Positions 1 to 9,247 of a DNA stretch of 64,000 nt are shown in pieces. Position numbers and translations under genes: made by a program. The notes under the pieces were generated by a model. It was not told the DNA's origin. It was given only the letters and a program-made list of their open reading frames with translations, and made no database searches. Positions within the stretch are counted from its first letter, which is position 1. Each line of letters starts with the position of its first letter. Source of the DNA: Dyella_A sp035685805 (GTDB taxonomy: Bacteria > Pseudomonadota > Gammaproteobacteria > Xanthomonadales > Rhodanobacteraceae); the NCBI RefSeq assembly GCF_035685805.1, contig NZ_DASSAB010000043.1, positions 152,178 through 216,177 of the forward strand, given 5' to 3'.

Positions 1-687
1 GCCCTGGGCCTGCGCCTGGCGCATCTGTTCGAGCTCGCTCGCGCCGAGGGTGAAGTTCACGTACAGCGGGTCGATCTGGTCCACCGTGGTCAGCAGCGTG
101 GCTTCGCCCTGGCCGACCAGCGCGCCTTCGGTCACCTGCTGCTTGCCAGCGCGGCCGTCGATGGGTGAGGTCACGGTGGCGTAGCCGAGGTTGATCCGCG
201 CAGTCTGCACGTTCGCCTGGGCCTGCTGCACGCTGGCCTGCGCGCTGCGCTCGGTGGCCTCGGCGTTGTCCAGGTCCGACTTGGACACGTAGCCCTTCGG
301 CGCCAGTTCGCGCACCCGCTGCGCGGCGACCTTGGCATTGGTGTAGCTGGCGCGGGCTTGGGCCAGGTTGGCCTGGGCCGCGTCGAGCGAGGCCTTCAGC
401 GGGGCCGGATCGATCTGGAACAGCACCTGGCCTTTCTTGACGTCGGAGCCTTCGTCATAAGTGCGCTTCAGCACCACGCCCGACACGCGCGCACGCACAT
501 CGGCGCTGCGGAACGGCGACAGGCGCCCGACCAGGTCCTTGGTAAGCGGTGTGCTGGTGGGCGTGGCCGTGATCACGCCCACGGTCGGCGGCGGCGGGGC
601 CGGCGGGCTCTTGTCCTTGCCTCCGCACGCGGCCAGGGCGAGCAGACCCAGGCACAGCAGAGGGGTGCGCAGTGAAGAGGGGTTCAT
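1..687 (-). CDS. RND efflux periplasmic adaptor (membrane-fusion) lipoprotein, 3' part missing
   Basis: This is the N-terminal 229 residues of an AcrA/MexA/HlyD-type adaptor, which links an inner-membrane RND pump to an outer-membrane channel. The reading frame runs off the left edge with no stop. The start is the ATG at 685-687. The N-terminus has a signal peptide ending in a lipobox (LALAACGG), so the mature protein should be lipid-anchored in the periplasm. A proline run follows, then the first lipoyl half (VSGVVLKRTYDEGSDVKKG) and a long Ala/Gln-rich coiled-coil hairpin. The second lipoyl half is marked by SPIDGRAG, and the start of the beta-barrel by DQIDPLYVNF. The pump gene should lie beyond the left edge. 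Substrate cannot be told from this part. Family assignment is secure. Confidence 0.9.
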   Translation of the reverse strand, partial: MNPSSLRTPLLCLGLLALAACGGKDKSPPAPPPPTVGVITATPTSTPLTKDLVGRLSPFRSADVRARVSGVVLKRTYDEGSDVKKGQVLFQIDPAPLKASLDAAQANLAQARASYTNAKVAAQRVRELAPKGYVSKSDLDNAEATERSAQASVQQAQANVQTARINLGYATVTSPIDGRAGKQQVTEGALVGQGEATLLTTVDQIDPLYVNFTLGASELEQMRQAQAQG

Positions 688-1246
688 GAAGACTCCAATC
701 TTTCGGGTTCGATGCTTTCGGGTTCGGGGCTTGCGGGCTTGGGTTTGTTCGGTGCTGCACCATGGCGTCACGCCTGCGCCGGGGCGGGCGCTCGGGCATG
801 CGTGATGGCGGCAAACCGGACGGGACGACGGTGCAAACGCGGACGATGCGTCCGCCGACGGGCGGACACCCGCGCGTCCCGGACCGCAGACTATACCCGC
901 CGGTTTACAATTTGTCTTGCCCGCATGCGTGCTCGTGTGCCCGTTTTTGTCGCGGACTCGCGACCTCGTCCGCTCGCCTTCGCGCGCACCGCATCGCACG
1001 CGATCGGCACGATCTCTCAGCACCCGCTCCGCGCACTCGGCGCTGCCAGGTCGGCGATCGCCGCCGGTGCTGCTCAGCGTGCCTTTTTTATTGCGCTGCA
1101 ACGTGCCCACGACGCAGCGCGAGAGCGCTCCACCATGCGCGCGAGCATGGCTGCAAGCGGCGCCGCGCGGTGGATTCGCCCGGTGCCCCGGCGTATCCTC
1201 TTGGGGCTTTTAGATCCCCATCTGTCTCCACTGCACAGTAGAAGCC
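688..1246. other. 559-bp gap between the efflux adaptor and gdhB
   Basis: No convincing gene is seen; the ORFs here resemble no family I know and have shadow-like composition. It must carry divergent promoters for the adaptor gene (minus) and gdhB (plus). A 12-bp direct repeat, CTTTCGGGTTCG, occurs at 700-711 and 715-726, just upstream of the adaptor start, and could be a regulator site. A local AT-rich patch lies near 890-920. A T-run (TTTTTTA) at about 1083-1090 follows GC-rich sequence. No regulator gene accompanies the pump inside this gap. Confidence 0.5.
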
Positions 1247-4200
1247 ATGAATGCGATCCGCGCGGACGAAAATGTTTCCCTCGCAGCAGTTGTTCTCGAC
1301 GAAATAAGCAAAAAGGATTTGCCCGCCAAGCGCCTCCAGGAGGCGCAATTTTTTATCCGCGCTTTCTTCGCCCGGCTGGCCGCGGGCGACCAGTCGCTGC
1401 ACACCGCTGCGGAGTGGGCAACGTTGGTGGAGGGCCTGCTGGAATTCATCGACCAGCGCCAGGTGGGCCGCGCCTCGGTGCGCGTGCTCAACCCGATGGC
1501 CGGTCACGATGGCCGCAGCGTGGTCGAGGTGGTCACCGACGACATGCCGTTCCTGGTCGACACGGTGAGCATGATCGTCTCGGCGGAACTGCAGATCCAC
1601 GCCGTGATCCATCCGGTGGTGAGGGCGACGCGCGACGCGTCGGGCAAGCTGCAGGCGCTGGGCGATGAGGCCGACTCCGCCGAGTCGGTAATGCATTTAG
1701 AGGTGGACCGGCTCGCCGACGAGGCGGCCCAGGCCGCACTGAAGTCGCGCATCGAGGACGCACTGGAAGACGTGCGCGCCGCCGTGCGCGACTGGGCCGC
1801 CATGCGCGACCAGGCTCGTGCCATCGCTGCCGACCTGCCGCAGCGCCAGCCGGCACTGGATCCGCGCGTGGCGCGCGAGGCGGGCGAGTTCCTGCGGTGG
1901 GTGGCGGAGGACAACTTCACCTTCCTCGGCTACCGCGAATACGAAGTGCGGCAAGGTCCGGATGGCGAGGTGCTGCAATCGGTGGACGGCTCGGGCCTGG
2001 GCATCCTGTCCGGCAACGAGCGCTCGGTGGCACCGCGTTCGCTCAGTTCGCTCAGTGCACGCACGGCCGTACCGGCCGGCGCCGCCGAGGCGGTGATCCT
2101 GACCAAGACCAACGCGCGCTCGCAGGTGCATCGTCCCGGGCACATGGACTACATCGGCGTGCTGCGCTTCGACGCCAGCGGCAAGCCGGTGGCCGAGCAA
2201 CGGTTCCTGGGGCTGTTTTCCTCCAACGCATACATGGCCCGCCCGCAGGACGTGCCGCTGGTTCGCGAAAAGGTGGAAGCGGTGCTTACGCGCTCCGGGC
2301 TCAAGCGCGACTCCTACTCGGGCAAGTCGCTGCGGCACATCCTGGAGACGCTGCCGCGCGACGAGTTGTTCCAGTCCAACGAGGACGAGCTGTTCAACGC
2401 GGTCACCGGCATTCTCGAACTGCGCCAGCGTGCGCACACGCGCCTGTTCGTGCGGCGCGACCGTTACGGCCGGTTCTTCACCTGCATGGTGTTCGTGCCG
2501 CGCGAGCGCTTCAACACCACGGTGCGCGAGCGCATCGAGGCGCTGCTGCGCGACGCGCTGCACGGTGAGCAGGTCGACTCGGCCGTGCTGATGGGCGAGG
2601 CCGCGCTGGCGCGCCTGCACGTGGTGGTGCGTCCGCGCGTCGGCGAGCAGGTGAGCTACGACACCACCGCGCTGGAGCACGGCGTGGCGGCGATCGTGCG
2701 CAACTGGCAGGACGAGGTGCGCGATGTGCTGGTACGCAATGTCGGCGCGCACGAGGGCGTGGTGCTGGCCAACCGCTTTGCGCGCGCACTGCCGCCGGGC
2801 TACATCGACGAGGTGACGCCGGAAGTCGCCGCCGCCGACGTGCAGGCGCTGGCAGGACTCGACAGCGAAGACGCCATCCGCATGTCGCTGTACCGGCACG
2901 CCGACGGCTCGCTGCGCTTCAAGGTGATTCACTACGGCCACCCGATTCCGCTCTCCGAAGCACTGCCGATGCTGGAGAACATGGGCGTGCGGATGCTCGC
3001 CGAGCATGTCTACACGTTGGAGAACCAGCACCAGCCGCTGACGATCCACGACTTCGAGCTCAAGCCGAAGCAGCCGCTAACCTTCGAGCTGGCGCACGTG
3101 CGCGACCGTTTCGAACGCAGCTTCGAGGCGCTGTGGCGCGGTCAGGCCGAGAGCGACGGCTTCAACAACCTGGTGCTGTTCGCCCAGGCCGACTGGCGCC
3201 AGGTGGCGGTGCTGCGCGGTTACTGCAAGTACCTGCAGCAGGTCGGCATCGCGTTCTCGCAGACCTACATGGAAGCCACGCTCAACCGGTACCCGGCGAT
3301 CGCCGGCGTGCTGATCGAGCTGTTCTACGCCAAGTTCGACCCGCGTCGCGAGAGCCTGTCCGCCGACGAGCGCGAGCGCGCCGGCGAAGACCTGCGGCGG
3401 CAGATGGTGGCGCTGATTCCCGAAGCCACCCGCGCCGCGCATGCGGAGCTGGTCGACGGCATGGTCGCCTCGCTGGCGCAGCCGCGCGCTGCCCAGGTGC
3501 AGGTGCTGACTGACGCGCTGCGCACGCTGCTCGACGACGTCGCGAGCCTGGACGACGAGCGCATCGTCAAGAGCTACCTGGACGTGATGGACGCCACCCT
3601 GCGCACCAGCTACTTCCAGCAGTGGAACGGGCAGGTGCGTCCTTACATCAGTTTCAAGTTCGACTCGCATCGGGTGCCGGACGCGCCCAAGCCGGTGCCT
3701 TACCGCGAGATATTCGTGTACTCGCCGCGCGTCGAGGGCGTGCATCTGCGCTTCGGCCCGGTAGCGCGCGGTGGCCTGCGCTGGTCCGACCGTCGCGAAG
3801 ATTTCCGCACCGAGGTGCTGGGCCTGGTGAAGGCACAGATGGTGAAGAACACGGTGATCGTGCCGGTCGGCTCGAAGGGCGGTTTCTATGTGAAGAACCC
3901 GCCCGAGGGCGGCGACCGCGATGCGCAGCAGGCCGAGGGCATCGCCTGCTACCGGCTGTTCATCGCCGGCCTGCTTGACATCACGGACAACCTGGTCGAG
4001 GGCCAGGTGGTGCCGCCGCACGATGTGGTGCGCCACGACCAGGACGACCCGTACCTGGTGGTCGCGGCCGACAAGGGCACGGCCACCTTCTCCGACATCG
4101 CCAATGCGATCTCCGTCGAACATGGATTCTGGCTTGGCGACGCGTTCGCCTCCGGCGGCTCCAACGGTTACGACCACAAGGCGATGGGCATCACCGCCAA

Positions 4201-6172
4201 GGGGGCGTGGGAGTCGGTCAAGCGCCACTTCCGGGCGCTCGGGCGCGATTCGCAGACGCAGGACTTCACCTGCGTGGGCATCGGCGACATGTCCGGAGAC
4301 GTGTTCGGCAACGGCATGCTGCTGTCGCGTCACATCAAGCTGGTGGCGGCGTTCGATCACCGCCACGTGTTCCTGGACCCGAGCCCGGACGTCGAGCGCT
4401 CGTTCGTGGAGCGCGAGCGGATGTTCGCCCTGCCGCGATCGAGCTGGGCCGACTACGACACCTCGCTGATATCCACCGGCGGCGGTGTCTATCCGCGCAG
4501 CGCCAAGTCGATCCCGATTTCGCCGGAGGTGCGTGCGGTGCTCGGCATCAAGGGCGACGCGACGCACCTGCCGCCGAACGAGTTGCTGAGCGCCATCCTC
4601 GAGGCGCCGGTCGACCTGCTCTGGAACGGCGGCATCGGTACCTATGTCAAGGCGGCCAGCGAGACCCACGCCGACGTCGGCGATCGCGCCAACAACGCGC
4701 TGCGCGTCAACGGCGCCGAGTTGCGTTGCAAGGTGGTGGGTGAGGGCGGCAACCTCGGCATGACCCAGAAGGGCCGTATCGAGGCGGCCCAGCACGGTGT
4801 GCTGCTCAACACCGACTTCATCGACAACTCCGCCGGTGTGGATACCTCCGACCACGAGGTCAACATCAAGATCCTGCTCGGTGACGCCGTGCAGCGCGGC
4901 GAGCTCACCGAGGAGCAGCGCAACCAGCAGTTGCGCGTGATGACCGACGAGGTGGGCCAGCTGGTGCTGTGGGACAACTATCGCCAGAACCAGGCAATCA
5001 CGCTGATGGAGCACCAGTCGACCAAGCGACTCGGTTCGATGGCGCACTTCATCCGCACGCTGGAAGGCGAAGGCCTGCTCGATCGCCAGGTGGAAAACCT
5101 GCCGACCGACGCCGAGCTGACCGAGCGCAAGGCGCGCAGCCAGGGCCTGACCCGGCCGGAGCTGTCGGTGCTGCTGTCCTACGACAAGATCAAGCTGTTC
5201 CAGCAGCTGCTGGAGTCGGACGTGCCCGAGGACCCTTACCTGTCCAAGGAACTGGTGCGTTACTTCCCCGAGCCGCTGCACGACAAGTACGCCGAGCACA
5301 TGCAGCGTCACCGCCTCAAGCGCGAGATCATCGCCACGGCGGTGACCAACTCGACCATCAACCGCATGGGCGCCACCTTCATGATGCGCATGCAGGAGGA
5401 CACCGGTCAGGGGCCGGCGGCGATCGCCAAGGCCTACACCGCGGCGCGCGAGATCCTCGACGCACGCGAATTGTGGGCACAGATCGAGGTGCTCGACAGC
5501 CAGGTGGCCGAGAGCACGCAGATCGACGCGATCCTGCAGATCTGGAGCCTGCTGCGGCACATGACGCGCTGGCTGCTCAACCGCCCGGGCGGCACGCTGG
5601 ATATCGCCGCGAATGTGGATCGCTACCAGAGCCGGGTCAGCGAACTGCGCAAGGCGCTGCCCGACGCACTGACCGACACCGGCCGCGGCGATTTCGAGTC
5701 GAGCCAGGAGAAGTGGGTCGGCCTGGGGCTGCCGGCCGAGTTGGCGGTTCGGCTGGCGCGGCTGTCCGAGCTGCGTGCAGCGCTGGACATGGTGGAAGTG
5801 GCCCAGCACAGCGGGGAGCCGGTGGCGAAGGTGGCCACGGTGTTCTACGAGCTGGGCGAGGCGCTGGACCTCGAGTGGTTGCGTGACCAGATCGAGGCGC
5901 TGCCGGTGGAGGGGCACTGGCATGCCCAGGCACGCGGTTCGCTGCTGGACGAGCTGAACCACCAGCATCGCGCGCTGGCGCTGCAGGTGCTTTCGCTGTG
6001 CGGCGAGCGCACCGACCGCTCGCCGGTGCAGGCGTGGCTGGAGCGCGACGACGCCACGCTGAAGTACACCCGCACCATGCTGGCGGAGATCCTCACGCAG
6101 AACGCGGACTACCCGATCGCCTCGGTCGCGGTGCGTCGACTGGCCCAGCTGGCGCAGGTGCCCGCTGGCTGA
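1247..6172 (+). CDS. gdhB: NAD-specific glutamate dehydrogenase, large (180-kDa) type
   Basis: Catalyses oxidative deamination of glutamate to 2-oxoglutarate with NAD+, a cytoplasmic catabolic link between nitrogen and the TCA cycle. At 1641 residues it has the usual length of the Bac_GDH family (about 1600). Long N-terminal regulatory segments (roughly residues 1-750) precede the catalytic core. The core is recognised by RGGLRWSDR near residue 840, and by VKAQMVKNTVIVP and SKGGF near 860-880, where the substrate lysines lie. A long C-terminal extension follows. The ATG at 1247 is preceded only by a weak AGTAGAAG ribosome site. It is monocistronic: the next gene, nadK, begins 252 bp later. 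In other bacteria this family is allosterically controlled, for example by arginine or aspartate; nothing here shows that directly. Confidence 0.96.
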   Translation: MNAIRADENVSLAAVVLDEISKKDLPAKRLQEAQFFIRAFFARLAAGDQSLHTAAEWATLVEGLLEFIDQRQVGRASVRVLNPMAGHDGRSVVEVVTDDMPFLVDTVSMIVSAELQIHAVIHPVVRATRDASGKLQALGDEADSAESVMHLEVDRLADEAAQAALKSRIEDALEDVRAAVRDWAAMRDQARAIAADLPQRQPALDPRVAREAGEFLRWVAEDNFTFLGYREYEVRQGPDGEVLQSVDGSGLGILSGNERSVAPRSLSSLSARTAVPAGAAEAVILTKTNARSQVHRPGHMDYIGVLRFDASGKPVAEQRFLGLFSSNAYMARPQDVPLVREKVEAVLTRSGLKRDSYSGKSLRHILETLPRDELFQSNEDELFNAVTGILELRQRAHTRLFVRRDRYGRFFTCMVFVPRERFNTTVRERIEALLRDALHGEQVDSAVLMGEAALARLHVVVRPRVGEQVSYDTTALEHGVAAIVRNWQDEVRDVLVRNVGAHEGVVLANRFARALPPGYIDEVTPEVAAADVQALAGLDSEDAIRMSLYRHADGSLRFKVIHYGHPIPLSEALPMLENMGVRMLAEHVYTLENQHQPLTIHDFELKPKQPLTFELAHVRDRFERSFEALWRGQAESDGFNNLVLFAQADWRQVAVLRGYCKYLQQVGIAFSQTYMEATLNRYPAIAGVLIELFYAKFDPRRESLSADERERAGEDLRRQMVALIPEATRAAHAELVDGMVASLAQPRAAQVQVLTDALRTLLDDVASLDDERIVKSYLDVMDATLRTSYFQQWNGQVRPYISFKFDSHRVPDAPKPVPYREIFVYSPRVEGVHLRFGPVARGGLRWSDRREDFRTEVLGLVKAQMVKNTVIVPVGSKGGFYVKNPPEGGDRDAQQAEGIACYRLFIAGLLDITDNLVEGQVVPPHDVVRHDQDDPYLVVAADKGTATFSDIANAISVEHGFWLGDAFASGGSNGYDHKAMGITAKGAWESVKRHFRALGRDSQTQDFTCVGIGDMSGDVFGNGMLLSRHIKLVAAFDHRHVFLDPSPDVERSFVERERMFALPRSSWADYDTSLISTGGGVYPRSAKSIPISPEVRAVLGIKGDATHLPPNELLSAILEAPVDLLWNGGIGTYVKAASETHADVGDRANNALRVNGAELRCKVVGEGGNLGMTQKGRIEAAQHGVLLNTDFIDNSAGVDTSDHEVNIKILLGDAVQRGELTEEQRNQQLRVMTDEVGQLVLWDNYRQNQAITLMEHQSTKRLGSMAHFIRTLEGEGLLDRQVENLPTDAELTERKARSQGLTRPELSVLLSYDKIKLFQQLLESDVPEDPYLSKELVRYFPEPLHDKYAEHMQRHRLKREIIATAVTNSTINRMGATFMMRMQEDTGQGPAAIAKAYTAAREILDARELWAQIEVLDSQVAESTQIDAILQIWSLLRHMTRWLLNRPGGTLDIAANVDRYQSRVSELRKALPDALTDTGRGDFESSQEKWVGLGLPAELAVRLARLSELRAALDMVEVAQHSGEPVAKVATVFYELGEALDLEWLRDQIEALPVEGHWHAQARGSLLDELNHQHRALALQVLSLCGERTDRSPVQAWLERDDATLKYTRTMLAEILTQNADYPIASVAVRRLAQLAQVPAG

Positions 6173-6230
6173 GCGCCGGCCGGATGAGTGCCGGCCAGCC
6201 GAGTGCCGGCTGGCTGAGTGCACGTGGTTG
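6168..6230. repeat. 15-bp tandem repeat at the gdhB stop codon
   Basis: Four degenerate units with a 15-bp period begin at 6171, 6186, 6201 and 6216. The core is GAGTGCCGGC; the first unit reads GAGCGCCGGC and the last GAGTGCACGT. The first copy overlaps the TGA stop of gdhB (6170-6172), so the array lies just past the coding end. Adjacent units can pair with each other (GCCGGC is self-complementary), so it may fold as RNA. A role in 3'-end formation is possible, but there is no U-tract. Confidence 0.6.
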
Positions 6231-6424
6231 CACGGGCCCGCGCGTTGATCGCGCGCGGGGCCGTGTCCGGCGCCGGCGGATCGATGCGCACGCCCGTATG
6301 CCGGTCGGTGGGTGGTGCCTAGCCGTCCGTATGCGTGGCGTGCCTACCGAGCCGCGGCTGCCTTCCTCACGGCGGTCCGGCGTGCTCCTGTAAGCTCGCC
6401 GGACACTTCCAGCCGACCCAGACC

Positions 6425-7186
6425 ATGCGCTTTGCTTTCGTTGCCAGCGACACGCCGCTCGCCCAGCAGGCCCGCCGCAAGCTCGTCGAACGCTACGGGC
6501 ATACGGCACCACTCGAAGCCGAAGTGATCGTTGCGCTCGGCGGCGATGGCTTCATGCTGCGCACGCTGCACGCCCATCACGCACTGCCGGCTCCGGTGTA
6601 CGGCATGAAACTGGGCCGGGTCGGATTTCTGATGAACAAGCATCGGCTGGACCAGCTGCCCGAGCGGATCGCCCGCGCCCACACGGCGACGTTGTACCCG
6701 CTGGAAATGCACACCACCGACGCCGCGGGCGAGGTATCCAGCGCCATCGCGTTCAACGAGGTGTCGCTGCTGCGCCAGAGCAACCAGGCCGCGCACCTGG
6801 AGGTGACGCTCAACCACACGGTCAAGCTCGCCAACCTGGTCTGCGACGGCATCCTGGTGGCGACGCCCGCTGGGTCGACTGCCTACAACCTGTCCGCCCA
6901 TGGGCCGATCCTGCCGCTGGACGCGAACGTGCTCGCACTGACCCCGATCAGCCCGTTCCGACCCCGACGCTGGCGCGGCGCGATCCTGCCGCATCTGACC
7001 GAGGTGGGCCTGCGCACGCTCGATCCGGGCAAGCGGCCGGTCAGCGCCACCGCCGACTTCCACGAGGTTCGAGACGTCCGTGCCGTGACCGTTCGCCAGT
7101 CGCGCGAGAATGGCGTGCGGCTGCTGTTCGATCCGGAGCACAACCTGGAGCAGCGGATCCTGGACGAGCAGTTCGCCGCCGATTGA
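6425..7186 (+). CDS. nadK: NAD kinase
   Basis: Phosphorylates NAD+ to NADP+ using ATP or polyphosphate, in the cytoplasm. The 253-residue product has the diagnostic GGDG motif at residues 39-42 and the NEVSLLR segment near 110. A TPAGSTAYNLSAHGPILP stretch near 147-164 forms the NAD site. The chosen ATG at 6425 gives the usual compact N-terminus (MRFAFVASDTP). An in-frame upstream start at 6335 would add residues with no family support. It is somewhat shorter than E. coli NadK (292), as is usual for Xanthomonadales enzymes. It stands alone on this strand between gdhB and the 5'-nucleotidase gene. Confidence 0.95.
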   Translation: MRFAFVASDTPLAQQARRKLVERYGHTAPLEAEVIVALGGDGFMLRTLHAHHALPAPVYGMKLGRVGFLMNKHRLDQLPERIARAHTATLYPLEMHTTDAAGEVSSAIAFNEVSLLRQSNQAAHLEVTLNHTVKLANLVCDGILVATPAGSTAYNLSAHGPILPLDANVLALTPISPFRPRRWRGAILPHLTEVGLRTLDPGKRPVSATADFHEVRDVRAVTVRQSRENGVRLLFDPEHNLEQRILDEQFAAD

Positions 7187-7287
7187 CGCGATGGATCAGA
7201 CGCGCGCGGGCAGGTGTGCCTGCTCGCTCCGCTACGCATCGCGGTGCGCCTTTGCTAGATTGGCGCTCCCACGCCCCGGCGCCGCGC

Positions 7288-8217
7288 ATGACCTCTTCCG
7301 CTCCAGACGCCCACGATCCTTCGGCTGCCGGCGACAACCGGCTGGTGGTGGCGATCTCCTCGCGGGCCTTGTTCGACATGGGCGACAGCCACGCGCTGTT
7401 CGAACGCGACGGGCTGGACGCCTATCGCAGCTTCCAGATCGACCACGAGGACGAGATCCTGCCTCCGGGTGTCGCGTTTCCGCTGGTGCAGAAGTTGCTC
7501 GGGCTCAATCGGTTGGCCGGTGATGTACCACCGGTGGAAGTGATCCTGCTCTCGCGCAATTCCGGCGACACCGGCCTTCGCATCTTCAACGCCATCCAGC
7601 ATTACGGACTGGAGATCAGTCGCGCCGCCTTTACCAGCGGAGCGCCCACCTCCGACTACATCGCGCCGTTCAAGGCCGATCTGTTCCTGTCGGCCAATGC
7701 CGAGGATGTCGGACGCGCGCTGGCCGCCGGTGTCGCCGCGGCCACCATCCTGCCCAGCACGGCGCCGCCGCGGGCCAGCGAACAGCTGCGCATCGCGTTC
7801 GACGGCGACGCGGTACTTTTTGGCGACGAGGGCGAACGGGTGTCGCGCGAAGAGGGCCTCGACGCGTTCCACCGCAACGAGCACGAACGTGCCGCCGAAC
7901 CACTCTCGGTGGGGCCATTCCGCGGATTCCTGACTGCAGTGCACCGGTTGCAGGCGGCCTTTCCGGCGGAGAACTCGCCGATCCGCACCGCGCTGGTCAC
8001 GGCGCGCTCCGCACCGGCACACAAGCGCGTGATACTGACCCTGCGCAAGTGGGGCGTGCGCATCGACGAGGCGCTGTTCCTCGGCGGACGCGACAAGGGG
8101 CCCTTTCTCGACGCATTCGGCGCCGACATCTTCTTCGACGATTCCCCGGCCAACGTAGAGTCTGCGCGGCGACACGTGGCGACAGGCCATGTGCCGCATG
8201 GCGTGAGCAACCGCTAG
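7288..8217 (+). CDS. 5'-nucleotidase (5_nucleotid/PF06189 family)
   Basis: A predicted cytoplasmic 5'-nucleotidase that dephosphorylates nucleoside monophosphates; it belongs to the family formerly described from eukaryotic cytosolic 5'-nucleotidase I. Residues 1-309 contain the family blocks VVAISSRALFDMGDSHALFE, LLSRNSGDTGLRIFNAI and FLSANAEDV. The C-terminal FFDDSPANVESAR resembles an acidic HAD-type metal site. The ATG at 7288 is chosen because homologues begin with a short disordered segment before VVAISS; an in-frame start at 7183 would only add Arg-rich sequence. It lies 101 bp after nadK, and both handle nucleotides, but a shared transcript is not shown. Substrate preference is unknown. 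Confidence 0.88.
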   Translation: MTSSAPDAHDPSAAGDNRLVVAISSRALFDMGDSHALFERDGLDAYRSFQIDHEDEILPPGVAFPLVQKLLGLNRLAGDVPPVEVILLSRNSGDTGLRIFNAIQHYGLEISRAAFTSGAPTSDYIAPFKADLFLSANAEDVGRALAAGVAAATILPSTAPPRASEQLRIAFDGDAVLFGDEGERVSREEGLDAFHRNEHERAAEPLSVGPFRGFLTAVHRLQAAFPAENSPIRTALVTARSAPAHKRVILTLRKWGVRIDEALFLGGRDKGPFLDAFGADIFFDDSPANVESARRHVATGHVPHGVSNR

Positions 8218-8291
8218 CGGCATCTGGTGTAACGCGGGGATCCACCGGCCGTTTGCTTTCCCGGCGTGTGATGTGCTCCCATCGCCAGCCG

Positions 8292-9170
8292 TTACGGCAC
8301 GGGGTGGCCCTGGCTGGCGGTCCAGATGTCGTACCAGTCCTGCGCATCGAGCTCGATATCCAGGGCAGCGACAGCCTCGGCCAGTCGTTCGATGCGGCCG
8401 CTTCCGGTAATCGGATACGGGCGAGACGGGTGACGCAGGATCCAGGCGTAGGCGAGCGTCGTCAGGCTGATGCCTAGGCGCGTCGCGATACCTTCCATCG
8501 TCTCGCGCACGCGTACTGCCTGGGGATCGCTGCCGGAGAAAAGGCGCCCGCCGCCCAGCGGAGACCAGATCATCGGGCGCAAGGCCAGTTGCTGGGCCTG
8601 GTCGAGCACGCCGTCGTCGAGCGCCTGCATCGCCAGCGGCGATAGTTCCACCTGATGGGTTGTCAGCGGATGATGCTGGTGGAGCAGGGCGAACTGGGCC
8701 GGCGAATGGTTGGATGCACCCCAGTGGGCTACCTTGCCTTCGCTCGTGAGCTCGCGGAAGGTCCCGGCCAAGGCTGCCGCGTCCATCAGGTAATCGGGCC
8801 GATGGATCAGCACCAGGTCGAGCTGCTCGACACCCAGGTTCGCCAACGACCGTTCGACCTGCGCGCGGAGGTAGGCGCTGGAGGTGTCGTAGTAGTTCAG
8901 TCGGTAGGCGTGTTCCGGCGAGCGCAGCCGGATGCCGCATTTGCTCACCAGCTGCATCCGGCCGCGTAGCCGGGGTGCCGCCCGCAGCGCCTCGCCGAAA
9001 AGCGCTTCAACGCGGTAATCACCGTAAATGTCCGCGTGGTCGAATGTGGATATGCCGAGTTCCAGCGTCTGTTCAATCCAGCGGACGCGGGCGGGCACGT
9101 CCAGCTGCCATTCCGCCATGCGCCACATGCCCGCAACGATGGGTGAGAGTGCAAGAGGCGTGTTGGGCAT
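8292..9170 (-). CDS. Aldo/keto reductase (YdhF-like)
   Basis: An NADPH-dependent oxidoreductase of the aldo/keto reductase superfamily, 292 residues. The catalytic tetrad is visible as D44 and Y49 (FDHADIYGDY), K77 (VSKCGI) and H123 (LIHRPDY). The C-terminal PITGSGRIERL is the usual NADP 2'-phosphate-binding region. It most resembles E. coli YdhF, whose physiological substrate is unknown. It converges with the 5'-nucleotidase gene. It is transcribed in the same direction as the EamA permease gene, whose stop lies 77 bp upstream, so the two could share a message. Confidence 0.9.
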   Translation of the reverse strand: MPNTPLALSPIVAGMWRMAEWQLDVPARVRWIEQTLELGISTFDHADIYGDYRVEALFGEALRAAPRLRGRMQLVSKCGIRLRSPEHAYRLNYYDTSSAYLRAQVERSLANLGVEQLDLVLIHRPDYLMDAAALAGTFRELTSEGKVAHWGASNHSPAQFALLHQHHPLTTHQVELSPLAMQALDDGVLDQAQQLALRPMIWSPLGGGRLFSGSDPQAVRVRETMEGIATRLGISLTTLAYAWILRHPSRPYPITGSGRIERLAEAVAALDIELDAQDWYDIWTASQGHPVP

Positions 9171-9247
9171 GACAGCGTGCCGTGGCGAAGGACCCGTTCA
9201 GTGTGACCAGCGCCCGTCGTGGCGACAAGCGCTGCGGGCGCGCAGAT

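Noticed and set aside
688..1246. Small genes in the long gap before gdhB
   Set aside because: Overlapping frames in several phases with Arg/Ala/Pro-rich products; no ribosome site or recognisable motif.
3077..6223. 1048-codon open frame opposite gdhB
   Set aside because: It runs antisense through a certain gene, is rich in His, Arg, Leu and Gln, and matches no family; a GC-rich shadow.
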